64,000 nucleotides of DNA, from NCBI GenBank assembly GCA_943789375.1, contig CALSTX010000010.1, forward strand, positions 62,001 through 126,000, written 5' to 3'. Below the pieces are notes generated by a model. The model was not told the origin of the DNA, made no database searches, and saw only the letters and a list, made by a program, of their open reading frames with translations. A program made the position numbers and the translations under genes. How positions within the stretch are numbered: position 1 is the first letter of the stretch; each line of letters opens with the position of its first letter. This document shows positions 7,828 to 17,072 of this stretch, in pieces. This DNA comes from an uncultured Opitutales bacterium. GTDB lineage: Bacteria > Verrucomicrobiota > Verrucomicrobiia > Opitutales > Seribacteraceae.

Positions 7828-8864
7828 ATGCATTTAAATTCTCTATATACAGCTACCCTCTTTTTTTTAATTTGGTGCACTCCATCTTTTTGTGAAGATA
7901 AAAATCAAACCAATTCCCTCGCCCCTGCTTTTCGGCTTAATGGTACCAAAACACAAGATGCGTTTGGCACAGGGAAATTAGCAAAGGCCCTGCACTTCAA
8001 CCGTCACGTTTGCTGCGGAATAACAAACTCATTGCCCTGGGTACTTTGATTCACCCCAGAAGGGTACGTCGATCACCAAAGCCAGCTCCTGCGTTGGGGC
8101 AAGAGAAGCCACCCTCCAAAACGGTTCATCTTTTTCACTCAAGATTCGTAAGCGCTTTGAAGAAATTGACTTAGCCCTCTATCGAGTTGATTGCAGAAAT
8201 AGAAAATACCTTTGCGTGCGTTGAATGGGTTGATGGACAACCTTACCTCTGCCAGCATCTCTTGGGTTTTTTCTCCCCTTATCTCGGGCTTCGAAGAAAT
8301 TCGAATCGGTCATAAGCCAGCGGTAACCCTACGGACGATTGGCCGGGAGGGTGGCGTCATGGGTGTGTATGCTCGGCCGAGATGGCAAAAAGCTCGGGGG
8401 GGTGGAAATTAATGAGGTTGTCCCCCAGGCTGCTGCCGACCGGGCTGGGCTTACTCGCTCAAGACCTCATCCTTTCCGTCGACGGCAAAAGAGTATTAAA
8501 AAAAGATCAAGTGATTGAAATTGTTTCATCCAAAGATCCAGGTGATATGGTAATCTTGGAAATTTTGCGAAAAAACAAAAAGAAACAGCTAAAGGTAACC
8601 TTAGGACATAACTCGGTAACTTTTGAATTATTTAATCGAAACCTACAAATGAGTGGACCTGTATCAAAAAGGAAAGATAATTTCCCTCTCATTCTTCAAC
8701 ATGACCTCCCCCTCCCCAAAGAAGGAATGGGAGGACCTTTGTTTAACTTAGAAGGAAAATGTATTGGTATCAATATTGCAAGAGTTGACCGGGTCACGAC
8801 TTTTGCCCTACCCGTTTCAACCATAAAACCTTATCTTAAAGATTGGCTTTCCTCTCCTGACTAG
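7828..8864 (+). pseudogene. Frame-shifted second HtrA/PDZ-type protein
   Basis: An ATG at 7828 begins a good signal peptide (MHLNSLYTATLFFLIWCTPS) and an intact start, but the frame stops at 8049. Continuing in other frames gives family-like sequence: LRNNKLIALGTLIHP, then ITKASSCVGAREATLQNG, then RKRFEEIDLALYRVD, and from about 8410 a PDZ domain (DLILSVDGKRVLKKDQVIEI) followed by a protease-like GMGGPLFNLEGKCIGIN. At least four single-base shifts are needed between about 7990 and 8460. The catalytic Ser position reads GMGGP, so even a repaired protein would be a protease-dead homologue. Because neighbouring genes on the other strand show the same damage, sequence error is as likely as true decay. 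Confidence 0.7.
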
Positions 8865-8868
8865 AAAT

Positions 8869-10072
8869 TTACCTTAGAGGGTATCCTAAGACCACACGGA
8901 AACCGATTTCAGAACCCCTCCACGAAGGCTCCAGGCTTTCCCTGCAAGCTGAGCGAGCAGCTTGTGCGGAACGAAGGAAACTACCACCGCGTATCACGCG
9001 CTTAACTCCACGAATTGGTCCAATGGGGTCAACATGGGCTTCTGCTGGATAGTCAGCGTAGAAATCATAGCACCATTCCTTTACATTACCGTGCATATCG
9101 TAAATCCCCCAAGCATTAGGAGAAAATTTAGGTGCTTTAGGTAAGACTGGAGTAAGCTTATTTCGATTAATCAAAGCGGTTACTTTACCAATATTATCAC
9201 TTTGGCTTCCTCCATTGATATTGGCAATCAAGCCTGATAATTGATTGCCCTCTTCCAATCCGCTGACCCCCTTGTTTCCTGAGCGGCATGCGTACTCCCA
9301 TTCAGCCTCTGTAGGGAGGCGAAAGATTAATCGATGAGGAAGTGTCCCATGCTCACGAGCAAGTGAGGTTTTCTTGTAACAATACTGCAAGGCTTGGGTG
9401 TAAGAGATATCCGTCACGGGTAAACTGATATGGGTTTTCCACAGCCTTTTTAAAATTTGTAACTTATAGGTTATTTCCTGTTTTGATAGTGCACGATCTG
9501 TATGTCTTGGGGTTTTAGTTGGTCAAATACCTTTATCACTGATCCTAATTCCTGTGTATCCAGAATCATTTTATTTTTTTTATTTTTCTTAAATGTCTCA
9601 AATTTAGAAATAAAACTGGAAACTTGTTCTACATTAGTAATCTTATCCAAGATCAAATCCTTCAATGGCGTATTTTTTCTGTTATTAAAAAACCATTCTA
9701 AAAGATGATCATGTTCCTCGGGTACAAAAAACTGTGCTTCCCTTCGGTGATACTCCCCAAGGATCTGATTCCACTCTCGAATTGTAATCTCAAATTTAGA
9801 AATGAAAAATTCTTTTGTTATTTGAACGCGGTGTTGTTTTTCATTTTGTCTCCTACCACTTTCGTTAGCAGGGACTACCCATGAGAAACTCACCCGGTTT
9901 GACTGTGTGACAAAATACTTTAAGTCTATTTTTTTTTCTTCCTTCTGGAGATAAGACCTGGAACGGTCTAGAGGTGCAAAGGCGAGGTACGGTGGCTGGT
10001 GCACTATTCTCTTGTCTCACCTGGCTCCGAACAGGCTAGTAAGAAGAATAAGGGGCTTAGTAGAAGCCCCAA
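8869..10072 (-). pseudogene. SUMF1/formylglycine-generating-enzyme-like lipoprotein, frame-shifted
   Basis: The 3' part (9417 to 8869) encodes the second half of a SUMF1/FGE-type domain: LPTEAEWEYACR, WGIYDMHGNVKEWCYDFY and VIRGGSF...ACRE...GFRVV. The first half lies in another frame (10004 to 9471) with NESGRRQNEKQHRVQI and FEITIREWNQIL, and the junction near 9420-9480 needs frame changes. Upstream, a third frame gives a lipoprotein signal ending LFFLLACSEP, possibly from TTG 10072, before a stop near 10010. Between the two FGE halves lies a roughly 100-residue Lys-rich insert not typical of the family. The domain is often used for sulfatase activation or, as here with a lipobox, for envelope functions in two-component operons. 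It follows the histidine kinase gene by about 36 bases. Confidence 0.7.
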
Positions 10073-10108
10073 CTCAATAAACTGTAGAACGGCAACGGTA
10101 CACAGGCA

Positions 10109-11787
10109 TCAGAACTCCCTCAGCTCGACGCTTCTTGTTCCATTGGGAAGCTTGATGTAAAACACCGTGCCTTGCCCATCTTGTAGAGTCAAACCACAGT
10201 TGGCCTTTGTGAGACTTAACGACTACATTATGGGCAATGGCAAGGCCCTGCCCGGTACCCACGCCCACTTCCTTGGTTGTAAAAAATGGCTCGAAAGATC
10301 CTGAGTTTTTACCTTCTCCGGTATCCCCCCCCCATTGTCAGCGATGGAAATGATGACCACACACTTCGCATCTGGGTAATGCTGGCTTTTCACAACCAGT
10401 GTGCCCTTCTGGCCCTCCTGGAAAGCGATCCCTGATGGCATGGGCCCCATTAACAATTAAGATTTAAAACTACTTGATTGATCTCTCCGACATTGCAGGG
10501 CACTAAGCGGTAAATTCTCATCTAATTGAAGTTGTAGATCAGCGTGATATTTCCACTCATTGGTTGCCACTACGGTTGTCGATTGAATTGCTTGGTTAAG
10601 ATCGTTTGGCCTTTTTGCAGATTCAGCATCTCGATAAGCAAAATTCTTCATTGATTTTACGATGGTCGTAATTCGAGAAATACCCTCTTTAGCTTGGGCA
10701 ACTGCTTCAGGTGCATTTTCTTTTAAAAAGAAATTTCTTTGTCATCAGGAGAATCTTCAGATTGATTAATTTTGGAAATAAAACCATCTACAGCATCTTT
10801 TAAAAATAGGATGTTATCATTGGCAAATTGGGATGGAGAATTGATTTCATGAGCAATACCTGAGGCTAATTGCCCAACCGCTTCCATTTTTTGAGCATGA
10901 ACAAGTTGTGTCTCTAGCTCTATTCTTTGTTTCATTTCGGCCTGTAGCTTCAGATTGGTTGATTCAAGCGCGGCAGTCCTTTGCTTAACAGTTCCTTCGA
11001 GGCCAACAATGAGCCCCTTCAATTGTCTTGTAACTGAACGGACCTCATAAGGCCCAGACTCTTTGTGAGTAAATGGTTTTTGAAAGTCAATCGACCGCCT
11101 TGCAGCATCTTCCAGTTTTTTGATCGGGCTGGCAAAGCCCTTGTAAGTAACGAATGCTAAAAAACAAACAAAAATGAAGTATATTAATCCGGTAAAAATA
11201 AGAACGAGCTTCCCGCTATCTTCACTCGCACGTAACTCTTCCCACTTGGTGGTCATAGCTTGTTCAGATTTTATTTTAACTTCTTCCGCAACTAGTTCCA
11301 GGTTGTCCAGACTTCTTTTTAATTCATCCCTCGTTTTCTCATAGCCTGCTCGAGCTTTTACATTGCGTTCATTCCAGCCCGAGTCTTGTATCCAAGGTGA
11401 AAGTTTTTCCATCTTCATTATATTCTGTTCAATACTTTGAAGATCTTTTGTAATGGGCTCCAATAATTTCCTTTCATAATTGGGGTACTGACCAATTCTA
11501 TTCAACCCCTCCTTGGCCAGAACCATGTTTTCTTTCGCCACATTAAAGACACCAGGATAATTCTTGGGATAAATCTCAAGGGCTACAAAAATCCCTCGAG
11601 TCGTTTGTAAAAATGCCTGCACATCTGAATACTCTTCAGAGGAGTCTCCTGTTTTCTTTGATTCCTCCTGCAATTCACTCGTGGCTTGCTTTAAACCAGA
11701 AAATGTAAACCACCCAAGTAATCCAATAAAAACTGCCCCCCCTAGGCTTCCAGCAGTTAGAAGGGCTATATATGATCGAACTTTCAA
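10109..11787 (-). pseudogene. Membrane sensor histidine kinase, frame-shifted C-terminal half
   Basis: The first 354 residues read cleanly from 11787: a membrane segment at about 8-28, a helical extracytoplasmic sensor region, a second membrane segment near 195-215, a HAMP-like linker, a coiled coil, and the phosphoacceptor box with SGIAHEINSP. From about 10735 downward the kinase continues in changing frames: [47 protein letters not shown] (N and G1 boxes), [25 protein letters not shown], and [11 protein letters not shown] close to a stop at 10109-10111. At least five single-base shifts are needed. The response regulator gene lies 10 bases upstream, so the pair forms a two-component system. 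The damage may be sequence error. Confidence 0.75.
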
Positions 11788-11797
11788 ACTATAAGCA

Positions 11798-12943
11798 TCA
11801 GACTTTCAGTAAGGGTACAGTCACTTGAATTTTATTGGGAAATGGACTTTCTTCATAACAGGAATCATAATTTCGAATAACCTTTAACAATTGTCTATCA
11901 ATATCTGCTCCTGAGGAAGCAACAAGAAAGCCGTCAGCCAATCTTAGGTCCTGAGCCAATCTCATTCCGATGTCTAGCTTCTTAATAGAGATCTCTTCCA
12001 GTTGGTATGACTGTTCGGAAATTAAGAGAAGTTCGGAAAGTGATTCTGTAATTGTAGGATCGTATTCGTTCGTACGACTTGCTAACGTTTGTAAGATTAA
12101 ACTTTTTTCATGACCCTGCTGTTCATAGTAATCGTAATCAAGAGCAACTTTTAAAATCGAGGCTGATAATCGAAGCCCTTCGCTGTCAGGGGTTTCAAAT
12201 CGATATTGAATATCGAGTTTGTTCAGGATTTCGCCGACTTCTTCAAGGCCAGGTATTTTTTGTATAATTTTTTTTGTATCTTCAGGAAGTTTTTTGACCA
12301 TCTCCTTGACCTCAGCGCTCAGCTTACGGTTATGATAGACATCTTCGCTAACAGTTTCAGGAATGGAAATGTAGGCAAGTTGAGAAAAAACAGCTGCAAC
12401 ATCTATCCTCCAAATGTTTGGTATTTTTAATTTCTCCCCAATTTCCTTGGCAATACGCCTTATTCTTTGTGCTCTTCCAAAAAATAATGGCTTAGCTGTA
12501 CTTAGTGATTGAGCCAAAGCATCCACCGCTCCGCGTAAAGTTTGATCTAATAAAATTCTTTTACTGATTATTAGGTCATGTTGAGCTAAGCCATCCTTTA
12601 AAACTTTTATTAGAGTATCTGGAGGACAAGGCTTGGAGAGCATTCGAAAAACATTTCCTTCATTAACCGCTGCCATGGCTGATTCGAAGTCAGTATGTCC
12701 AGTTAGAAGTACTGTAACCACTTCAGGATCGATTGCTTTAATCTTACTGAGCATTGTGGCACCATCCATTTCTGGCATTCTCATATCGGAAAGAACAAGT
12801 GCAAAACCCTTCTCTTGATTAAAAACCTCCAGCCCTTCTCGCCCATTGGCAGCAATGTGCAATTCAAAATCTTTTCTAAGATTTAACTGGAACCCGCGAA
12901 GGATTGACTCTTCGTCATCTACGCAAAGAATTTTATTATTCAT
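11798..12943 (-). CDS. Response regulator with degenerate HD-GYP-like output domain
   Basis: This 381-residue regulator has a receiver domain at 1-120 with acidic pair Asp9-Asp10, phosphoacceptor Asp53 in LVLSDMRMPEMDG, Thr in LLTGH and Lys in LSKPCP. The C-terminal region follows the layout of HD-domain phosphohydrolases (RpfG type), with VAAVFSQLAYISIPETV where LLHDIGKIxIP is expected and SASILKVALDYD where the later arILxVADxYD segment lies. The metal-binding His-Asp pair is replaced (SQ), so cyclic-di-GMP hydrolysis is unlikely and the domain may act as a protein-interaction module. It is the first gene of the operon with the histidine kinase and the SUMF1-like lipoprotein. Confidence 0.85.
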   Translation of the reverse strand: MNNKILCVDDEESILRGFQLNLRKDFELHIAANGREGLEVFNQEKGFALVLSDMRMPEMDGATMLSKIKAIDPEVVTVLLTGHTDFESAMAAVNEGNVFRMLSKPCPPDTLIKVLKDGLAQHDLIISKRILLDQTLRGAVDALAQSLSTAKPLFFGRAQRIRRIAKEIGEKLKIPNIWRIDVAAVFSQLAYISIPETVSEDVYHNRKLSAEVKEMVKKLPEDTKKIIQKIPGLEEVGEILNKLDIQYRFETPDSEGLRLSASILKVALDYDYYEQQGHEKSLILQTLASRTNEYDPTITESLSELLLISEQSYQLEEISIKKLDIGMRLAQDLRLADGFLVASSGADIDRQLLKVIRNYDSCYEESPFPNKIQVTVPLLKV

Positions 12944-13260
12944 CCGTTTAAGAAATTAAAAATTTGGTTATGATTATAGCTAAATGCTAAACTTACAGTT
13001 TATAAAGTGAGCAAAATAAAAGAATCTCATAATAATCATTATGATTTCAATGAAATTATTCACTATACATAATCTTTACATATACGATTTTGCATAAACT
13101 CAAAAGATTGAAGGTTTGTCTCCTTACATTCAAAGCATCAGAAAAACTGTATTTCCTGAGAGTACTGCATAGCAACTAGGTTTTATTTGCCACAAAAAAA
13201 TCCTATCTAAAGAAACATTATACTTTGCAAAACATTCGTTTAAATTTAAATCTTGTATCC
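12944..13260. promoter_or_regulatory. Divergent AT-rich intergenic region
   Basis: This stretch of about 317 bases separates the starts of the response regulator (minus) and the Gfo/Idh/MocA oxidoreductase (plus), so both promoters must lie here. It is clearly more AT-rich than the flanking genes and has no convincing small open frame or RNA gene. I could not pick out a promoter pair with good spacing, and no strong inverted repeat was found. Confidence 0.45.
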
Positions 13261-14541
13261 ATGAATTCCCAAAATGAAACCCGTAGAAGATTCGTTAAAT
13301 CCAGTTCACTATTAACCGCTGGAGCCATGATATCTGCTCCATACTTAAGTAAGGCAGCAACGAATGATAAGATTATTAAAATTGGATTAGTGGGAATTGG
13401 CGGAAGGGGCAGCGGGGCTGCAGCACAAGCGATGAATGCTGATCCTCATGTTGCACTGACGGCTGTAGGCGATCTTTTTGAGGATAGGATCAAATTAAGA
13501 AGTAGAATTTTAAAATCTCGCGGCCGTGAAAAATATCAAGTGACGCCCGAAACTACTTTTGTTGGGTTTGATGCTTACAAAAAAGTTATAGACTCCGGAG
13601 TCGATGTGGTCATTTTGACATCACCGCCAAATTTCCGGCCGCAACACCTAGAATACGCGATTGAAAAAGGCGTTCATTGCTTCTTCGAAAAACCTGTTGC
13701 TGTAGATGCCCCGGGTGTTCGAAAAGTCATCCAACTAGCCAAGAAAGCCAAAGAAAAAAATTTAAGCTTCATGTCTGGCTTCTGCTGGCGACATCATCAC
13801 CCAAAGCAAGAAGTCTTCAAGAGAATATTAGACGGTGGTGTGGGAGATTTAAGCTCCATGTACAGCACTTACAATGGGGGTGAAATCTGGAAGAAAAAGA
13901 GGGAGAATGGGTGGAGTGATCTCGAAGCTCAGATAAGAAATTGGAATGCCCACCTCTGGCTATCTGGTGATTCTATTGTTGAGCAAGCTGTTCATTGTAT
14001 AGACATGATGCAGTGGGCCATGGGGGACATAGCACCCACCAGCGCAGAAGGATCAGGCGGAAGGCAGGTTTACAATGACCCAGATAAATACGGAAATATT
14101 TACGATCATTTTGCCTGTGTTTATCAATGGGAAACAGGAGCTAGAGGCTATCATTTTTCAAGACAGCAAAATGGTGCCGTTGCGAGTTACGAAGTTGAAG
14201 TCATTGGCTCTAAGGGGTCATGTTCGGCCAAGAATCGCCATGCGATCATGGCAGATGAAAATTCTTGGAGATATCGCGGTGAAAATAATGATATGTACCA
14301 AACCGAGCATAATACTTTATTCAAATCCATTCGTGATGGTATTGCATTTAATGATGGTGAAAAAGCTGCCAGAAGTACAATGGTCGCGATCATGGGGAGA
14401 ATGGTGGCTTACACGGGGCAAAAAATCACTTATCAAGATGCCCTGAATTCAAAAGAAGACCTGGCACCTCCACATTTGAATTGGGATCAGCCCTTGACTG
14501 TACCTAACCCTCCTGTCCCTGGAGTTAGCAGATTTATATAA
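13261..14541 (+). CDS. Tat-exported Gfo/Idh/MocA family oxidoreductase
   Basis: The ATG at 13261 (MNSQNETRRRFVKSSSLL) gives 426 residues; an in-frame TTG 36 bases upstream is unlikely. The start is a twin-arginine signal (NETRRRFVKSS, hydrophobic core, cleavage near SKAAT), so the protein is exported folded. The Rossmann fold follows with GLVGIGGRGSG at about 42-52, and the family motif EKPVAVDAPGVRK lies near 150. Residues around 240-260 (EQAVHCIDMMQW) correspond to the substrate-binding His region. Such enzymes oxidise or reduce sugars, inositols or their derivatives with bound NAD(P); Tat-exported members are common in Planctomycetes and Verrucomicrobiota. The substrate is unknown. It is monocistronic, converging on the next gene. 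Confidence 0.9.
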   Translation: MNSQNETRRRFVKSSSLLTAGAMISAPYLSKAATNDKIIKIGLVGIGGRGSGAAAQAMNADPHVALTAVGDLFEDRIKLRSRILKSRGREKYQVTPETTFVGFDAYKKVIDSGVDVVILTSPPNFRPQHLEYAIEKGVHCFFEKPVAVDAPGVRKVIQLAKKAKEKNLSFMSGFCWRHHHPKQEVFKRILDGGVGDLSSMYSTYNGGEIWKKKRENGWSDLEAQIRNWNAHLWLSGDSIVEQAVHCIDMMQWAMGDIAPTSAEGSGGRQVYNDPDKYGNIYDHFACVYQWETGARGYHFSRQQNGAVASYEVEVIGSKGSCSAKNRHAIMADENSWRYRGENNDMYQTEHNTLFKSIRDGIAFNDGEKAARSTMVAIMGRMVAYTGQKITYQDALNSKEDLAPPHLNWDQPLTVPNPPVPGVSRFI

Positions 14542-14549
14542 GCTTTGGC

Positions 14550-15926
14550 TTAGTTAAAAGGAGATTCCTGAACCTCACTTAGAGAATTATAAAATCTTAA
14601 AAATAAAGGGTCTTTCTTGCCAATTTTCTCTAGCACTTCCTCTCCCATTTGCTCAAAACCCAGCCCTAATTTAAGAACCAAATCTCGATTTGAGACCTTT
14701 TGAAGATTACGGTCATCAGCATGTATTTGCCTGTACCCACGAATAATTTCGCAGTCGAATGTTGCAAATTTAACAAGTGAAATCTCGTCGCTCTCTTCCA
14801 TTTCCTGCATTTTTTCTTCCAGCGTAAATAAATCAAAGTCTCGGTCTGCTTTTTGACCAAATGACTTTTTAACTAGTTTGCTCTCTGTTTCCGCCAACCC
14901 TTCAATCAACTGAACGGGAGCAACCCGAGGAGATTGGGAGTGATCGAAATATTCCAGACTTTCAAAAAGGTAAGGAATGGCAAAAGATTCAAAATCGGAT
15001 CTATTCTCTTTCTCTGAGATCTTAAGTAAACCACCAAGCCTTGAAGGATACAGCTTATCTGCATCACGGCCTCGATCGAGCCATGAAAGAAATCCTAAAA
15101 GTTTTTCATCTGTATATTCATTGGTTGAAGGAACACCCAATAGAATCCAGGGCATGCCTTTTACCCTAGGAGCAGGAATAGCTTCCGGATTATGTACCAT
15201 TAAAGCCTGAAATAGTCCAGGATCAGCTTGAGTAACCTCTAAAATAATATCGGCTGCCTCATCATCCCCCCAAACATATAAATCCCGAGCAATCATTGGG
15301 TTTTCCCGGGTCAGGTTTCTAGAAATACTCATGAGCTCTTGGGGAGAAGATGCCGAGATCACGGCACAGGCAAGTCCTTTATCGAGGACAAATTTAAAAA
15401 CAATTTCTAATCGGGTAAATTCTTCTTCTATAATGTGTTTCTCCTTCGAAGTAACTACTCGCAAAAGCATACCCTTTGCGTACTCCATTGGGTCCCCTAC
15501 TCTCCGAGCCATCTTTTTCTTTACTTCATGTAAAGTCGCCGTTGTTTGCAGTCCTGGAAAAATTACATGTTTGGCAACGCCAATATCTTTTATTTCAAAA
15601 GCGGCAAGGGGATCGACTGATGTCTCAAGTTCTTCTTGCAAACGATCCCGTGTCGCCCGACCAAAACTCATTAGGGAAGTTGCATACCGATCTTCCAAGC
15701 GGATTCTGTCTGATGGTGGTAAAAGTGGACTGGGTGGGGAAATAAAATGATCCAAAGGTATCTTTTTCAGGACGGAATGAAACTTTCCTTGCCCGGGTTT
15801 ACCCCAAGCAAGTTCCAACCTTGATTTTGCATAATTCTCAACAAGACGAAAACAGGCTCCTTCTAAAATGAGTAAGGTCAAAATGAGTAAGGTTAATCCA
15901 AATAAACTAGAAATAAACGATTTCAT
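14550..15926 (-). CDS. Unrecognised membrane-anchored protein (458 aa)
   Basis: I do not recognise a family. The protein begins with a hydrophobic segment (about residues 5-25) suiting a signal anchor. The remainder is soluble, of mixed charge and predicted alpha/beta by eye. A stretch near 185-245 (ACAVISASSPQEL, then DLYVWGDDEAADIILE and FQALMVHNPEAI) faintly resembles alpha/beta-hydrolase topology, but no catalytic motif such as GxSxG is seen. The C-terminal third is Glu/Lys-rich and helical. Its start is 8 bases after the stop of the acidic-tail membrane protein upstream, so the two are probably cotranscribed and may act together. It ends tail-to-tail with the Gfo/Idh/MocA gene. Confidence 0.7.
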   Translation of the reverse strand: MKSFISSLFGLTLLILTLLILEGACFRLVENYAKSRLELAWGKPGQGKFHSVLKKIPLDHFISPPSPLLPPSDRIRLEDRYATSLMSFGRATRDRLQEELETSVDPLAAFEIKDIGVAKHVIFPGLQTTATLHEVKKKMARRVGDPMEYAKGMLLRVVTSKEKHIIEEEFTRLEIVFKFVLDKGLACAVISASSPQELMSISRNLTRENPMIARDLYVWGDDEAADIILEVTQADPGLFQALMVHNPEAIPAPRVKGMPWILLGVPSTNEYTDEKLLGFLSWLDRGRDADKLYPSRLGGLLKISEKENRSDFESFAIPYLFESLEYFDHSQSPRVAPVQLIEGLAETESKLVKKSFGQKADRDFDLFTLEEKMQEMEESDEISLVKFATFDCEIIRGYRQIHADDRNLQKVSNRDLVLKLGLGFEQMGEEVLEKIGKKDPLFLRFYNSLSEVQESPFN

Positions 15927-15934
15927 TCCAAATA

Positions 15935-16933
15935 TTAATTAGGTTTTCCGGCTGTCCCTGGACTTTCTTTGACTAGTTCAGTTATCACATCATCCACATC
16001 TCCAAGGGATTCTTTTTGAGGAAGAGCTTCTTCGCTTTGCACAGAAGATTCCAGCGGTGGAAGAATAGAGCCGCTGGGGAGATCTATGTCTTCGGGTGGT
16101 AGAACATTTTCGACTTCTTGCAGTACTTCTTCCTCAGTCCCACCTTCAGCATTGTGCTCCGTCTCATCCTGATCGCCTGAATCTTCCTGTAAGCCTTCGG
16201 GAATCACACCTTCTAATGTATGATCATTTCCCTCTTCATTCGAAGGTTCGGAAGTATTTCCTGGGATTGAAATTTCCTCGGGTACGCCCCCACTTCCTTC
16301 GGTAGACTCCTGTTTCAAATCTTCCTCAGCAACGGTCTCATTATTATCATTTAATGTGGTATCCGTAGAAGGTGGATCTGTCTTACCTACCGAAGCCGGA
16401 GAAAGATTCTCAATTTTCTTTTGGGGTGTAGACTGAACTTTTTTATGTTTTTTACTTTTAGGTTTTCGGAGACCGATAAAAAAACAACAGGTTGTTGCAA
16501 TGATAAGAATGTAGGTAAATTGGAAAAGTTGCTGTTTTTCAAATGTACCGATAATGTGGTCATCGTTGATAAACTTTATCCATAAACCAAAAAGTATAAT
16601 AAGAAGAGGAAAACCAAGAGATAATGAAAATAGTTTCCACCTTTTGGCTGATGACGTTACATAGCTTATAGAAATTAGGAAAGTGCCGTAAAAAGAAAGA
16701 AGGCTAACAAAAACATTTTTAAATCGAGATACGTTTTCCTCCAGCGGAATCTGATTACTAGACCCAACAAGTTCAGGTATGGGATAGCCCACAAATTTAG
16801 ATGACGTCAGCTGAACAATAAAATTCTCAAAGGCAATATAATCTAAAAAATGAACTGCTCCCCAAAAAAATGGAATCAAAATAAGACAAAAGATTCCAGA
16901 AGATAAAAAAAATACTCGATTTAAATTATACAC
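15935..16933 (-). CDS. Membrane protein with long acidic Pro/Glu-rich tail
   Basis: This 332-residue protein has about four membrane segments in the first 155 residues (near 7-30, 75-95, 101-120 and 137-155), a basic stop-transfer patch (RKPKSKKHKKVQS) at about 156-168, and then a low-complexity tail of some 165 residues rich in Glu, Ser, Pro, Gly and Thr. By the positive-inside rule the basic patch and acidic tail should be cytoplasmic. No family is recognised. It precedes the unknown 458-residue protein with an 8-base gap and is likely the first gene of that two-gene unit. About 140 bases without a recognised gene lie upstream. Confidence 0.7.
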   Translation of the reverse strand: MYNLNRVFFLSSGIFCLILIPFFWGAVHFLDYIAFENFIVQLTSSKFVGYPIPELVGSSNQIPLEENVSRFKNVFVSLLSFYGTFLISISYVTSSAKRWKLFSLSLGFPLLIILFGLWIKFINDDHIIGTFEKQQLFQFTYILIIATTCCFFIGLRKPKSKKHKKVQSTPQKKIENLSPASVGKTDPPSTDTTLNDNNETVAEEDLKQESTEGSGGVPEEISIPGNTSEPSNEEGNDHTLEGVIPEGLQEDSGDQDETEHNAEGGTEEEVLQEVENVLPPEDIDLPSGSILPPLESSVQSEEALPQKESLGDVDDVITELVKESPGTAGKPN

Positions 16934-17072
16934 GCGAAATTCTTATTTATACAAAATTCCGCTGCTTTTAGAAAGCATGAAATATTTATCAACCAACCCA
17001 GAAATATAGTTTTTGAAAGACCGCAAAATTCCTTTAGCTATAAATCCTGCATTTTAAAAATACGGGACTTTT

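Noticed and set aside
10325-10335. Run of nine Cs suspected as a frame-shift site in the kinase
   Set aside because: Read on the minus strand it encodes the kinase DNGGGI motif in frame, so the run itself is correct; the shifts lie on either side.
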